A DNA stretch of 39,389 bases, from contig CAMVKN010000032.1 in the NCBI GenBank assembly GCA_947168045.1, positions 1 to 39,389 of the forward strand. The letters run 5' to 3'. The notes below the pieces were generated by a model, which saw only the letters and a program-made list of their open reading frames with translations, searched no databases and was not told the DNA's origin. Numbering within the stretch: the stretch's first letter is position 1; the number at the start of each line of letters is the position of its first letter. Origin of the DNA: an uncultured Prevotellaceae bacterium. Its GTDB lineage: Bacteria; Bacteroidota; Bacteroidia; Bacteroidales; Bacteroidaceae. Shown piece after piece: positions 16,352 to 24,065 of the stretch. The translations under genes and the position numbers were made by a program.

Positions 16352-17686
16352 ATGAAACTCTGGGAGAAGAACTACGAGATTAACAAGGAGATAGAGCGGT
16401 TCACCGTAGGCCGCGACCGCGAGATGGACCTCTACCTGGCTCCCTACGACGTGCTGGGCTCGATGGCCCACGTCACCATGCTGGAGAGCATCGGCCTCAT
16501 CGGCAAGGACGAGCTGCCGGTGCTGCTCAGCGAGCTGCGCGCCATCTACGAGCAGGCCGTCAGGGGCGAGTTCGTGATTGAGGACGACATCGAGGACGTC
16601 CACTCACAGGTGGAGCTGATGCTGACCAGGAAGCTGGGCGACATGGGCAAGAAGATTCACAGCGGGCGCTCGCGCAACGACCAGGTGCTGGTGGACCTGA
16701 AGCTCTTCGCGCGCGCGAAAATAAAAGAGGTGGCCGAGGCCGTCAAGGACCTGTTTGACCAGCTCATCCAGAAGAGCAACCAGTACAAGGACGTGCTCAT
16801 GCCGGGCTACACCCACCTGCAGGTGGCCATGCCCAGCAGCTTCGGCCTCTGGTTCGGAGCCTACGCGGAAAGTCTCTGCGACGACATGCAGTTCCTGCTG
16901 GCCGCCTACCGCACGGCCAACCGCAACCCCTTGGGCAGTGCCGCGGGCTACGGCTCGTCGTTCCCCCTGAACCGCCAGATGACCACCGACCTCTTAGGCT
17001 TCGACACAATGGACTACAACGTGGTCTATGCCCAGATGGGGCGCGGCAAGATGGAGCTGGGCGTGGCCTTCGCCATGGCCACCATCGCCGGCACGCTGGC
17101 CAAGCTGGCCTTCGACGCCTGCCTGTTCAACTCGCAGAACTTCGGCTTCGTCCGCCTGCCCAAGGAGTGCACCACGGGCAGCAGCATCATGCCACACAAG
17201 AAGAACCCCGACGTGTTCGAGCTGATACGCGCCAAGAGCAACAAGCTGCAGGCCCTGCCCCAGCAGGTGACGCTCATCAAGAACAACCTGCCCGTTGGCT
17301 ACTTCCGCGACCTGCAAATCATCAAGGAGGCCTTCCTGCCCGCCTTCGACGAGCTGTTAGACTGTCTGCGCATGACGGCCTACATCATCAACCGCATTGA
17401 GGTGAACGACCACATCCTCGACGACCCCCGCTACGACCCGATGTTCAGCGTCGAGGAGGTCAACCGGCTGGCCGCCGAGGGCATGCCCTTCCGCGATGCC
17501 TACAAGAAGGTGGGGCTCGACATCGAGGCGGGCCGCTTCACTCCCGTCAAGGACATCCACCACACCCACGAGGGCAGCATCGGCAACCTCTGCAACGACC
17601 GCATACAGGCACTCATGGACGATGTGCTCGCAGCTTTCGGCTTCGAGCGCGTAGAGAAAGCAGAACAAGCACTACTACATGTATAA
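16352..17686 (+). CDS. argH: Argininosuccinate lyase
   Basis: This 444-residue cytosolic enzyme splits argininosuccinate into arginine and fumarate, the last step of arginine synthesis. It carries HSGRSRNDQV (substrate-binding loop), PGYTHLQVAMPSSF, NPLGSAAGYGSSF and the fumarase/aspartase signature GSSIMPHKKNPD, with the catalytic Ser in the GSS loop. Length and order of the motifs are normal for the Bacteroidota form. It heads a run of three same-strand genes. Its last 8 bases overlap the start of the lipoprotein gene, so the two are cotranscribed and probably translationally coupled. Confidence 0.95.
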   Translation: MKLWEKNYEINKEIERFTVGRDREMDLYLAPYDVLGSMAHVTMLESIGLIGKDELPVLLSELRAIYEQAVRGEFVIEDDIEDVHSQVELMLTRKLGDMGKKIHSGRSRNDQVLVDLKLFARAKIKEVAEAVKDLFDQLIQKSNQYKDVLMPGYTHLQVAMPSSFGLWFGAYAESLCDDMQFLLAAYRTANRNPLGSAAGYGSSFPLNRQMTTDLLGFDTMDYNVVYAQMGRGKMELGVAFAMATIAGTLAKLAFDACLFNSQNFGFVRLPKECTTGSSIMPHKKNPDVFELIRAKSNKLQALPQQVTLIKNNLPVGYFRDLQIIKEAFLPAFDELLDCLRMTAYIINRIEVNDHILDDPRYDPMFSVEEVNRLAAEGMPFRDAYKKVGLDIEAGRFTPVKDIHHTHEGSIGNLCNDRIQALMDDVLAAFGFERVEKAEQALLHV

Positions 17687-18248
17687 ATACCTGACAGTCT
17701 TTCTGTTGCTGTTCACACTGGCGGCGTGCAACGAGGCTGACAACATGTACTCGTCAGTCTACTGCCGCTTCACGTTCAACACCATGCTCTACCCCAGCTG
17801 CGCCCTGACACGGGCAGTGGGGTCAGCTGGCGGCGACTTCTGCATGGTGAAGGCCGTCTACCGCAACGGCGTGCCACACCTGTTGCTCACCCCCAACCGA
17901 GGCACGTTTGCTGAGACGGACCTCGACCTGACGATGAACACGGCCATCACCGGCGAGCGCATCAGCTACGCCACCATGGGCCATCGGCAGGGACTCATCA
18001 TCGGGCGCTCGCTCTACGGTCAGCTGCGCTGCTACGACCTCACCTGCCCGAACTGCGACAACAACTACGACCTGAGCTGGAGCCAGCAAAGCACCACCGA
18101 CCTGACCTGCAACAAGTGTCACCGCACGTACAACATCGACGGCGAGTATGGCTACGTCAAGGACGGCGACAAGGGGCACGCCCTGACGCAGTACCGCAAC
18201 GTGAGGTACACGCCTGACAACGGCATCCTCAACGTCACGAACCCCTGA
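17679..18248 (+). CDS. Lipoprotein with two-CxxC metal-binding motif
   Basis: A 189-residue lipoprotein: signal sequence and lipobox LAAC with Cys17 as the acylated residue. The N-terminal half is beta-rich. About residues 118-155 contain CYDLTCPNCDNNYDLSW and LTCNKCHRTYNIDGEYGY, a rubredoxin- or zinc-ribbon-like pair of CxxC knuckles; related Bacteroidales proteins are sometimes labelled Rieske-like or ferredoxin-like, but the Cys-His pairs of a Rieske centre are not present. The likely ligand is zinc or iron, in the periplasm or outer membrane. Function unknown. It overlaps argH by 8 bases and is followed after 7 bases by the RAYT-like gene. Confidence 0.75.
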   Translation: MYKYLTVFLLLFTLAACNEADNMYSSVYCRFTFNTMLYPSCALTRAVGSAGGDFCMVKAVYRNGVPHLLLTPNRGTFAETDLDLTMNTAITGERISYATMGHRQGLIIGRSLYGQLRCYDLTCPNCDNNYDLSWSQQSTTDLTCNKCHRTYNIDGEYGYVKDGDKGHALTQYRNVRYTPDNGILNVTNP

Positions 18249-18255
18249 AACAGCC

Positions 18256-19314
18256 ATGGACGGCACGCTCATGGACAGGCAGTGGCACTGGCAGGAGCCG
18301 GGCACGGCGTGGAGGGGCGTCGGGGTATATCATGTCACGCTGACGGTGCCGTCGCGCGAGGCCTTGCTCGGCACGCTGGTCATTCCCCAGGATGACCCTT
18401 CGTTAGCCACGGTGGAGCGCACGCCCTTAGGCAATGCCGTCGTTGACGAGCTGTATGTGATGTGCAGGCACTATCCTGACATTCGTATTCTCCAGTTTTG
18501 CCTGATGCCGGACCACCTGCATGCTGTCATTCAGGTGACGAGGGTCATGGCGACGAGCATCCGCAGTGTGCTTCGCGGCTTCTGGCAGGGCGTGAAGAAG
18601 CACGGCCGCGCCTACACTTTGTCCCTTGCCCCCGAATTGAATTCGAGGACAACAACCGAAGGCCCCCCTTTGTCCCTTGCCCCCGAATTAAATTCGGGGA
18701 CAACAACCGAAGGGCGCTACCCCTTCCCTGTCTTCACCGAGCGGCCGTTCATCCGGCCGCTGTCACGCCGCGGACAGCTGAACACCATGATTCGCTATGT
18801 CCAGATGAACCCGCAGCGCCTGGCCACCAAGCGCCTCATGCCGGGCTTCTTCAGGGTGCAGCGTGGCATCGTGGTGGACGGGCGGAGCTATGACGGCGTG
18901 GGCAACGTGGCACTGCTGCATGCCGGCAGCTACATGCCGGTGCATGTGCGGCACACCATGGTGGAGGCTGCCGCACACGGCGACAACAAAGCCCTTCGCG
19001 ACTACATGAACGGCTGCGTGCTGGCGGCACGGGGCGGCAGCGTGATGGTGTCGCCGTTCATCTCCGCCGATGAGAAACGGGTGATGAACGTCCTCCTGAA
19101 AGAGCGATGGCCCTTCATCGTCCTTGCCGACAATGGCTTCCGCAATTACTATAAGCCCACCGACATCCTGTTCGATGCCTGTGCCGCAGGACGGGTGCTC
19201 ATCCTCAGTCCCTGGCCCTACGATGCCGGCAAGCGGCACATCAGCCGTTCTGACTGCGTGGCACTCAACACCATGGCAGAGGAAATCTCGGCCTGCTTGA
19301 CGGGGAAGAAGTGA
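18256..19314 (+). CDS. REP-associated (RAYT/IS200-like) Y1-transposase-domain protein with C-terminal Rossmann-like domain
   Basis: A 352-residue protein. The N-terminal part (about 22-205) is a Y1 (HUH) nuclease domain: VGVYHVTLTVPS, LQFCLMPDHLHAVIQV with the metal-binding His-Leu-His, and YVQMNPQRLATKRL, whose Tyr is a candidate nucleophile. This is the pattern of REP-associated tyrosine transposases, single-copy domesticated relatives of IS200. A C-terminal domain (about 230-350: VLAARGGSVMVSPFISADEKRVM, FIVLADNGFRNYYKP, GRVLILSPWPY) resembles a DprA/LOG-like nucleotide-binding fold; this is inference. No IS ends flank it. A 51-bp tandem duplication (residues about 121-153) sits inside the nuclease domain and carries a REP-like palindrome. 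It follows the lipoprotein gene by 7 bases. Confidence 0.78.
   Translation: MDGTLMDRQWHWQEPGTAWRGVGVYHVTLTVPSREALLGTLVIPQDDPSLATVERTPLGNAVVDELYVMCRHYPDIRILQFCLMPDHLHAVIQVTRVMATSIRSVLRGFWQGVKKHGRAYTLSLAPELNSRTTTEGPPLSLAPELNSGTTTEGRYPFPVFTERPFIRPLSRRGQLNTMIRYVQMNPQRLATKRLMPGFFRVQRGIVVDGRSYDGVGNVALLHAGSYMPVHVRHTMVEAAAHGDNKALRDYMNGCVLAARGGSVMVSPFISADEKRVMNVLLKERWPFIVLADNGFRNYYKPTDILFDACAAGRVLILSPWPYDAGKRHISRSDCVALNTMAEEISACLTGKK
18617..18713. repeat. 51-bp in-frame tandem repeat with REP-like palindrome inside RAYT gene
   Basis: Two 46-base copies (18617-18662 and 18668-18713) start 51 bases apart and differ at two positions. Copy 2 contains the palindrome CCCCGAATT-A-AATTCGGGG (18681-18699); copy 1 has the same palindrome with one mismatched arm base. 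The period is 17 codons, giving two copies of LSLAPELNSxTTTEG. Confidence 0.9.
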
Positions 19315-19323
19315 AAATGCGAA

Positions 19324-19346
19324 GGCTGGCCTTTGAAGGGCCAGCC
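19324..19346. terminator. Bidirectional hairpin terminator
   Basis: GGCTGGCC / GGCCAGCC stem with a 7-base loop (TTTGAAG), between the convergent RAYT-like gene (+) and the kinase gene (-). No long T-run. Confidence 0.65.
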
Positions 19347-19369
19347 ATGAGGAACGGGTAACAAGTAAA

Positions 19370-21142
19370 TTATTCTTCGGCAACCGCCCGGACGGGGAAG
19401 CCGTACGCCCAAGAGCCGCTACCCCTGATCCATTCTTCCGGAGTGAAGGTGAACATGTAACAGCCCTCATTGTTCATGTCGAAAGATGCAGACCAATAGT
19501 AGCCGGCACCGACAAGGTTAAGCGAGCCATCGTCCCTGTCACGATAGCCCGAGGCGGAGAGGAAGATAGAACGGCCATTCCTTCCTGTCACCTTCGCTCC
19601 TTCCACGCCGTCAAGGGTAGTCCATGTATAGCTGCAGTTATCCATCAGTTCCTGGAACTGCTGCTCCGTCGGCATTTGCCAGTCAGTCCCCCAGTTGGCG
19701 GTGGCTGCATCACAGCGTGTGCCGCTTATGTCATCACCGATGTCTCGGCCTTCGTAGCGATAGGTAGCTTCTGTATCCCCCTCCTTCATGGGTGTCGTCT
19801 CTCCCCAACGGAAATAGTCACCATAGCCCTCCGGTGTGGCAGCGCCGATGTTACAGCAGGCCCACTTCGTGCCACTGGGCAGCCCCAAGTCAATGGCATG
19901 AGGATGGTTGTCGTCGGGACAAAGCGTGAACGCGGAGGGCACTTCAACTGGTTCTTTAACACCATTTTTAATATCATTCCGAGAAATGATGAACAGAACG
20001 AGTGCCACTGCCGCAACAGCCCACACGCCCGCCCACACCCAGGGCGCCTTTGAACGATGTTTCTTGCTCTGCAAACGGGTGGCGGAGCTCGCCCGTGTAG
20101 GCTCGGCGTCCTTACTCTTGACTGTCGGCACATCCTTGCTGGCAGTGGAAGCCACTGTCGGCACATCCTTATCGGCAGCGGGGGCGGCCTTCGGTTCCTC
20201 CTGTTTGACAGCAGGAGTCGCCTTCGGTTCCTCCTTTTTGGCGGCAGGCTTGCCCACGGGGTTCACCTCCAGCCACTGCTCAATCTCTTCCACGCTCTGT
20301 GGGCGCTGGCTGCGACGGGGCTGCATCATCCAAATGATGAGCCGGCGCATGGTGGCATCCATGCCGTCGGGGAAGGCGAAGGCCGCCTCGCCGTCCTCGT
20401 TCACCTTGTCGGGCTTGGGCGGTGTCTGTGCGGTGAGCAGATGATAGAGCGTGGCGCCGAGGGCATAGAAGTCCGTCCAGGGTCCGATGTCCTCCATGTT
20501 CTGCCCCACCTGCTCCAAAGGTGCATAGCGCGGCGTGTAGGGCAGCGCCGTGGTGGTCAGGGTATGGCCGTCGTCGTCCGACATCTGCTTGCTGGCGCCG
20601 AAGTCAATGAGCCAGCAGTGGCCCTCGGCGTTCTGCATGATGTTGGCCGGCTTCAGGTCCAGGTGATAGAGATGCTGGGCATGGACATACTTCAGCGCGC
20701 TGAGCACCTGTCTGAGGATGTCACACACACGGTCGGTGCCCATGGCTCCGTGCTCAGCCATGACCTTGTTGAGCGGCTGGCCACTGATGAGCTTCATCAC
20801 ATAGTAGGCCGTGTCGTTCTCCTCGAAGAAGTCGCTGACCTCCACGATGTGCGGATGGTCGAGCTGCGCCAGTCGCTCCGCCTCGGCGAAGAACTTCCGC
20901 TGCATGCGATTGAAGTCGGCACGGTTGTCCTCCACGCTGACAGTGACATGTGTGCCCTGTCGCGTGTTCACGCCACGTATGAAGAACTCCTTCACAGCCA
21001 TGTGCTTGTGCAGGCGCCCTTCGTGCTCCACCTCGTAGGTGTTGCCGAAGCCGCCCGACGCCATGTAGCCCACCACGCGGTATTCGCCATCTTTCAGCAG
21101 TGTACCCTCAGGCAGCATCTGCCCTCTCTCGTTGTCAGTCAT
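19370..21142 (-). CDS. Membrane Ser/Thr protein kinase with extracytoplasmic FISUMP domain
   Basis: A 590-residue protein. A Hanks-type kinase domain spans about 20-290: P-loop MASGGFGNTYEV, Lys51 in AVKEFF, catalytic loop HLDLKPANIM (Asp162, Lys164, Asn167) and DFG at 180-182. The HRD arginine is replaced by Leu, so activation-loop control may differ. A low-complexity linker (295-365) repeats EEPKA and KDVPT. One transmembrane helix (about 368-387) leads to a C-terminal FISUMP domain (about 414-588: AIDLGLPSGTKWACCNIGA, GDYFRWGETTP, FPVRAVAE). By topology, FISUMP is outside and the kinase inside, suggesting a sensor kinase; substrates are unknown. ATG at 21142 is chosen because a -7 box lies upstream of it at 21163-21170, excluding the longer frame. 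Confidence 0.88.
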   Translation of the reverse strand: MTDNERGQMLPEGTLLKDGEYRVVGYMASGGFGNTYEVEHEGRLHKHMAVKEFFIRGVNTRQGTHVTVSVEDNRADFNRMQRKFFAEAERLAQLDHPHIVEVSDFFEENDTAYYVMKLISGQPLNKVMAEHGAMGTDRVCDILRQVLSALKYVHAQHLYHLDLKPANIMQNAEGHCWLIDFGASKQMSDDDGHTLTTTALPYTPRYAPLEQVGQNMEDIGPWTDFYALGATLYHLLTAQTPPKPDKVNEDGEAAFAFPDGMDATMRRLIIWMMQPRRSQRPQSVEEIEQWLEVNPVGKPAAKKEEPKATPAVKQEEPKAAPAADKDVPTVASTASKDVPTVKSKDAEPTRASSATRLQSKKHRSKAPWVWAGVWAVAAVALVLFIISRNDIKNGVKEPVEVPSAFTLCPDDNHPHAIDLGLPSGTKWACCNIGAATPEGYGDYFRWGETTPMKEGDTEATYRYEGRDIGDDISGTRCDAATANWGTDWQMPTEQQFQELMDNCSYTWTTLDGVEGAKVTGRNGRSIFLSASGYRDRDDGSLNLVGAGYYWSASFDMNNEGCYMFTFTPEEWIRGSGSWAYGFPVRAVAEE

Positions 21143-21162
21143 CGTGTTAACTGTTGATGGTG

Positions 21163-21170
21163 CAAAGATA
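21163..21170 (-). promoter_or_regulatory. -7 box of the Ser/Thr kinase gene
   Basis: CAAAGATA reads TATCTTTG on the coding strand, 20 bases before the ATG at 21142. No clear -33 match. Confidence 0.5.
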
Positions 21171-21220
21171 CGAAAAAAAACGTAAACCATTGCGCTTCGA
21201 TGAGGAAAAACGAACTTTCC

Positions 21221-21252
21221 CTTGGTAATTCACTCAATTTGCACTATCTTTG
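21221..21252 (+). promoter_or_regulatory. Orphan promoter upstream of tRNA-Leu
   Basis: CTTG (21221-21224), 20-base spacer, TATCTTTG (21245-21252). It points toward tRNA-Leu but starts about 140 bases before it, and a second -7 box lies nearer the tRNA. The only frame behind it is an 18-codon ORF. Confidence 0.5.
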
Positions 21253-21263
21253 CAGGCAGATAC

Positions 21264-21320
21264 ATGAAACAACCTGACCATCGGCGTTGCACCGCAGACA
21301 AACAGATGGTTGAGCGTTAA
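21264..21320 (+). CDS. Possible 18-residue small ORF behind the orphan promoter
   Basis: ATG at 21264 lies about 12 bases after the -7 box; it encodes MKQPDHRRCTADKQMVER and ends at TAA (21318-21320). There is no ribosome-binding sequence. It could be translated, or the transcript could be a small RNA or a long tRNA precursor. Weak evidence. Confidence 0.15.
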   Translation: MKQPDHRRCTADKQMVER

Positions 21321-21368
21321 AAAACAATAAAGGAAGAGAAAAGGTATACGACCTGCTGACTTTTTTTG

Positions 21369-21376
21369 TAACTTTG
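21369..21376 (+). promoter_or_regulatory. -7 box of tRNA-Leu
   Basis: TAACTTTG at 21369-21376, 23 bases before the mature tRNA 5' end. The expected -33 position has no TTTG. Confidence 0.55.
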
Positions 21377-21399
21377 CAGCCGCAAAAAGCAACATGGCT

Positions 21400-21484
21400 G
21401 CCGCGATGGTGGAATGGTAGACACGAGGGACTTAAAATCCCTTGACCCGGAAGGGTTGTGCGGGTTCGAGTCCCGCTCGCGGCA
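21400..21484 (+). tRNA. tRNA-Leu (anticodon TAA)
   Basis: Acceptor stem GCCGCGA (21400-21406) pairs with TCGCGGC (21477-21483), with discriminator A at 21484. The anticodon stem AGGGA/TCCCT encloses CTTAAAA, giving anticodon TAA (21433-21435), which reads UUA. A long variable arm (CCC...GGG) typical of class II tRNAs and T-arm GCGGG-TTCGAGT-CCCGC are present. CCA is not encoded. Confidence 0.97.
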
Positions 21485-21509
21485 CATTTTCCCCCCCTGA
21501 CGATACGAT

Positions 21510-22130
21510 ATGGACAGAAGTGAATGGGCAGAGAATGTCATCCTGGCAGACGCTGACTATGTGGACGGCGTGGCCTTTAACCTGATAGTGAACTTCGAGC
21601 GCATGCTGGGCCGCCGCATACCACAAGCCGACTTGGCGCAGTGGGTTGAGTGTGTGGCGTTGGACGGCGGCATGCCGATGGCCGAGACAGCGGCCACGGG
21701 CGCCGAGGGACAGCCGACGCTGCAGGTGGTGCTTGTCCATCGTCATGGCAGCAACGCCCTGCAGAACTTCGCCCCCTCAGACTATGCCGACGAGCTGAAC
21801 GGCAAGGCCGTGCAGACACGTGTCGGCGAGTGCCTGTTCACCGTGGTGCAGACCGAGGACATGGCTCCGAAGGGTCAGCTGATGAGCGACCTGCTCGATG
21901 CCGTGTGCCAACAGCCGTCGGTGCGACGCCTGATGGTGGTGCCCGACGAGCAGACGGTGGCACAGCTGCGCCCCGTGCTGCAGCACCACGACAGCGAGCA
22001 GCGGCGCACCACCCTGCTGACGATGCAGCCCATGGGCGGCAGTGCCTGGCGCCACGTGCTGCTGGGCTTCTCGCTGATGGCCGCCCTGGGCATCAGCAGC
22101 AGGGAGATAGATGAGAAATTGAGAGAATAA
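21510..22130 (+). CDS. Conserved hypothetical protein of Bacteroidales
   Basis: A 206-residue, mostly acidic soluble protein without a signal peptide. The N-terminus (EWAENVILADADYVDGVAFNLIVNFERMLGRRIPQADLAQWVECVALDGG) resembles a protein commonly seen in Bacteroidales genomes, but no function is recognised. A middle segment (LMSDLLDAVCQQPSVRRLMVVPDEQ) looks alpha/beta. The C-terminus has a hydrophobic patch (HVLLGFSLMAALGISSREID) too short and broken to be a confident membrane helix. It starts 25 bases after the tRNA and may be read through from the tRNA promoter. No other promoter is visible. Confidence 0.65.
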   Translation: MDRSEWAENVILADADYVDGVAFNLIVNFERMLGRRIPQADLAQWVECVALDGGMPMAETAATGAEGQPTLQVVLVHRHGSNALQNFAPSDYADELNGKAVQTRVGECLFTVVQTEDMAPKGQLMSDLLDAVCQQPSVRRLMVVPDEQTVAQLRPVLQHHDSEQRRTTLLTMQPMGGSAWRHVLLGFSLMAALGISSREIDEKLRE

Positions 22131-22194
22131 AGAGCAAGCAGAACTACCGTAACTTAAATTATTTAATTTATAGGTTAAAAAGATTGTTATTACT

Positions 22195-23043
22195 ATGATG
22201 GAAAAGATTTTCTCGCCTGAGACCTATTCGGTGCTTGGGCAGTGGGCATTAGGGTTCTGCAAGAACCTGTTAGTGGCAGCCTTGGTGTTCTTCATCGGAC
22301 GCATGCTGATTAAGTGGATTAAGAAGCTGGTGACGAAGATGCTGGAGCGCACCAAGACCGACCCTTCGCTCTATTCGTTCCTGACCAGCATCGTGAACGT
22401 GGTGCTGTGGCTGACACTCATCATCATCATCATCTCCATCCTGGGCATCGAGACCTCGTCGTTCATCGCGCTCTTCGCCTCGGCAGGCATGGCCATCGGC
22501 ATGGCCCTGAGCGGCACGCTGCAGAACTTTGCCGGCGGTGTGATGATTCTGCTGTTCAAGCCGTTCAAGGTGGGCGACTACATTGAGGCACAGGGCTATG
22601 CCGGCACGGTGAAGGAGATTCAGATTTTCAACACCATCATCCGCACCAACGACGCCCAGACCATCATCATCCCCAACGGCGGACTGTCGACGGGGTCGAT
22701 GAAGAACTACAGCACTGAGCCTTACCGCCGCGTGGACCTGGACTTCCAGTTTGCATACGGCACCGACTTGGAGCAGGTGAAGGCTGCCATTAGCGAGATT
22801 CAGCAGCGCAACACCCTCATCGTCAAGGAGCCAGTGAAGGACAGTCCCGCGGTGGCTGCTCCGTGGATTGGACTGACGAAGCTGGGCGAAAGCGGCGTGG
22901 TGGTGAACACACGGTCGTGGTGCAAGAGCGCCGACTACTGGACGGTGTACTTCTACATGAACGAGACGGTGTACCAGGAGCTGAAGAGCAAGGGCTTCAT
23001 GTTCCCCTTCAACCGCATGGACGTGAATATACTAAAGAGTTGA
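22195..23043 (+). CDS. Small-conductance mechanosensitive channel (MscS family)
   Basis: A 282-residue inner-membrane channel that releases solutes upon osmotic down-shock. Three hydrophobic helices lie at about 17-37, 60-84 and 88-117. The third is the pore helix with alternating Gly/Ala (FASAGMAIGMALSGTLQNFAGG). The MscS beta domain follows (FKVGDYIEAQGYAGTVKEIQIFNTIIRTNDAQTIIIPNG), then an alpha/beta C-terminal vestibule domain (about 180-282). The length is that of a minimal MscS like E. coli MscS (286). The start may be either of two adjacent ATGs (22195 or 22198). It stands alone and converges with the AraC gene, with an inverted-repeat element between. Confidence 0.92.
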   Translation: MMEKIFSPETYSVLGQWALGFCKNLLVAALVFFIGRMLIKWIKKLVTKMLERTKTDPSLYSFLTSIVNVVLWLTLIIIIISILGIETSSFIALFASAGMAIGMALSGTLQNFAGGVMILLFKPFKVGDYIEAQGYAGTVKEIQIFNTIIRTNDAQTIIIPNGGLSTGSMKNYSTEPYRRVDLDFQFAYGTDLEQVKAAISEIQQRNTLIVKEPVKDSPAVAAPWIGLTKLGESGVVVNTRSWCKSADYWTVYFYMNETVYQELKSKGFMFPFNRMDVNILKS

Positions 23044-23066
23044 ACTTTCCCACCCTTTTCTTTTCT

Positions 23067-23148
23067 ACAACGAATGAAGACGAATCTAACGAATGGTACG
23101 AATTAAAATGGATTTGTGCAATTCTTAACATTCGTCTTCATTCGTTGT
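23067..23148. repeat. 19-bp inverted repeat element between convergent genes
   Basis: Perfect arms ACAACGAATGAAGACGAAT (23067-23085) and ATTCGTCTTCATTCGTTGT (23130-23148) with a 44-base AT-rich spacer that repeats CGAAT. Outside the arms, CCCACCCTTTT (left) and AAAAGGGCTTGGGGG (right) give imperfect further pairing. It lies between the convergent MscS and AraC genes and could terminate both, but its size and extended ends suggest a dispersed MITE/REP-like element. Confidence 0.85.
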
Positions 23149-23177
23149 TTTTAAAAGGGCTTGGGGGTAGTTAGTGG

Positions 23178-24050
23178 TTAGGAGTTTCTGAGGTCGCTGG
23201 GTTTGCGCCCAGTCTTAATCTTGAACTTCGAGGAGAAATAGTCTGGCGACTCAAAGTTGAGTCGGTAGGCTATTTCTTTTATGCTCAGGTCGGTGGTGGT
23301 GAGCAGCTCCTTGGCGCGCTGCAGGCGCAGGTCCTGCTGATAGGTGGCAGGCGACAGTCCGGTGTGCTCCTTGAACAGCTTGCGGAAGTTGGAATAGCTG
23401 ACGCCGAGATCCTCAGCCACCTGCTGTATGGTGAGCGACGACTCCAGCTGCTCGCGTATGCGCAGGCGTGCCCTGTTGACCATGTCGACGTGGCTCTGGT
23501 TACGGTTCTTCAGCTCAATGTTACGCTCCAGCGAATACATCAGTCCTATGAGGTGGTTGACGATGCCGGCCATGACCTGCTGCGAATAGGCGGCCTCAGC
23601 CTGCGCTGCCTCGTAGGCTTGACGGTAGAGCTTGACGATGTCATCGGAAAAGCCCACATGGTAGATGGGCTTGGTAGGCGAGAGAAAGCCGGCGCGCACG
23701 CGGTCGTCCATGTTGTGGCCGTGGAACCCTATCCAGTACTTCTTCCACCCATGCCGCCCCGTGGGGTGATAGGAGTGCCACTCGCCGGGGAAGAGGAGGA
23801 AGAAGTCGCCCTCGCTGAGTGATGCCTCGCTGACGGTGCGGCTGTGGAACACGCCGTTGCCCTCAGTGATGTAGAGCAGCTGGTACTCGCTGAGCACACG
23901 CCCCTTCTGAAGGTCGAAGTAATAGCCGTCGGCATGGCCACGGGTGGGATAAGGGTCGTTGGGACCTATCTCCTCATAGCCGATGGTGGTGATAGTGAGC
24001 CCCCAGAGGAGGTCGCGCTCGCTGGCGAGCATGTACTTACTTGTTTGCAC
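23178..24050 (-). CDS. AraC family transcriptional regulator with N-terminal cupin domain
   Basis: A 290-residue cytosolic regulator. Residues about 30-170 form the AraC ligand-binding cupin (YQLLYITEGNGVFHS, LSEGDFFLLFPGEWHSYHP, WIGFHG). The C-terminal helix-turn-helix pair is at about 190-287 (LTIQQVAEDLGVSYSNFRKLFKEHTG; LSIKEIAYRLNFESPDYFSSKF). The cupin is of the sugar-binding type seen in regulators of carbohydrate use; the ligand is unknown. It begins 15 bases after the kinase-less double-sensor gene, so it is very likely the last gene of the sensor operon and might be its output. It has no receiver domain, so direct phosphotransfer from the sensors is not expected. Confidence 0.88.
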   Translation of the reverse strand: MQTSKYMLASERDLLWGLTITTIGYEEIGPNDPYPTRGHADGYYFDLQKGRVLSEYQLLYITEGNGVFHSRTVSEASLSEGDFFLLFPGEWHSYHPTGRHGWKKYWIGFHGHNMDDRVRAGFLSPTKPIYHVGFSDDIVKLYRQAYEAAQAEAAYSQQVMAGIVNHLIGLMYSLERNIELKNRNQSHVDMVNRARLRIREQLESSLTIQQVAEDLGVSYSNFRKLFKEHTGLSPATYQQDLRLQRAKELLTTTDLSIKEIAYRLNFESPDYFSSKFKIKTGRKPSDLRNS

Positions 24051-24065
24051 AGTAGTTTAGACTGG

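Noticed and set aside
18256..19314. Complete IS200/IS605 insertion sequence
   Set aside because: No subterminal hairpin ends flank the gene, it has an extra C-terminal domain, and it is tightly packed in an operon; a RAYT-like gene fits better.
21317..21541. Minus-strand frame across tRNA-Leu (contains RERDSNPHNPSGSRDFKS)
   Set aside because: This is the familiar false protein obtained by translating the reverse of a tRNA gene.
23178..24050. AraC gene as the cognate response regulator of the sensor kinases
   Set aside because: It has a cupin domain and no receiver domain with the phospho-accepting Asp; functional linkage remains possible through cotranscription only.
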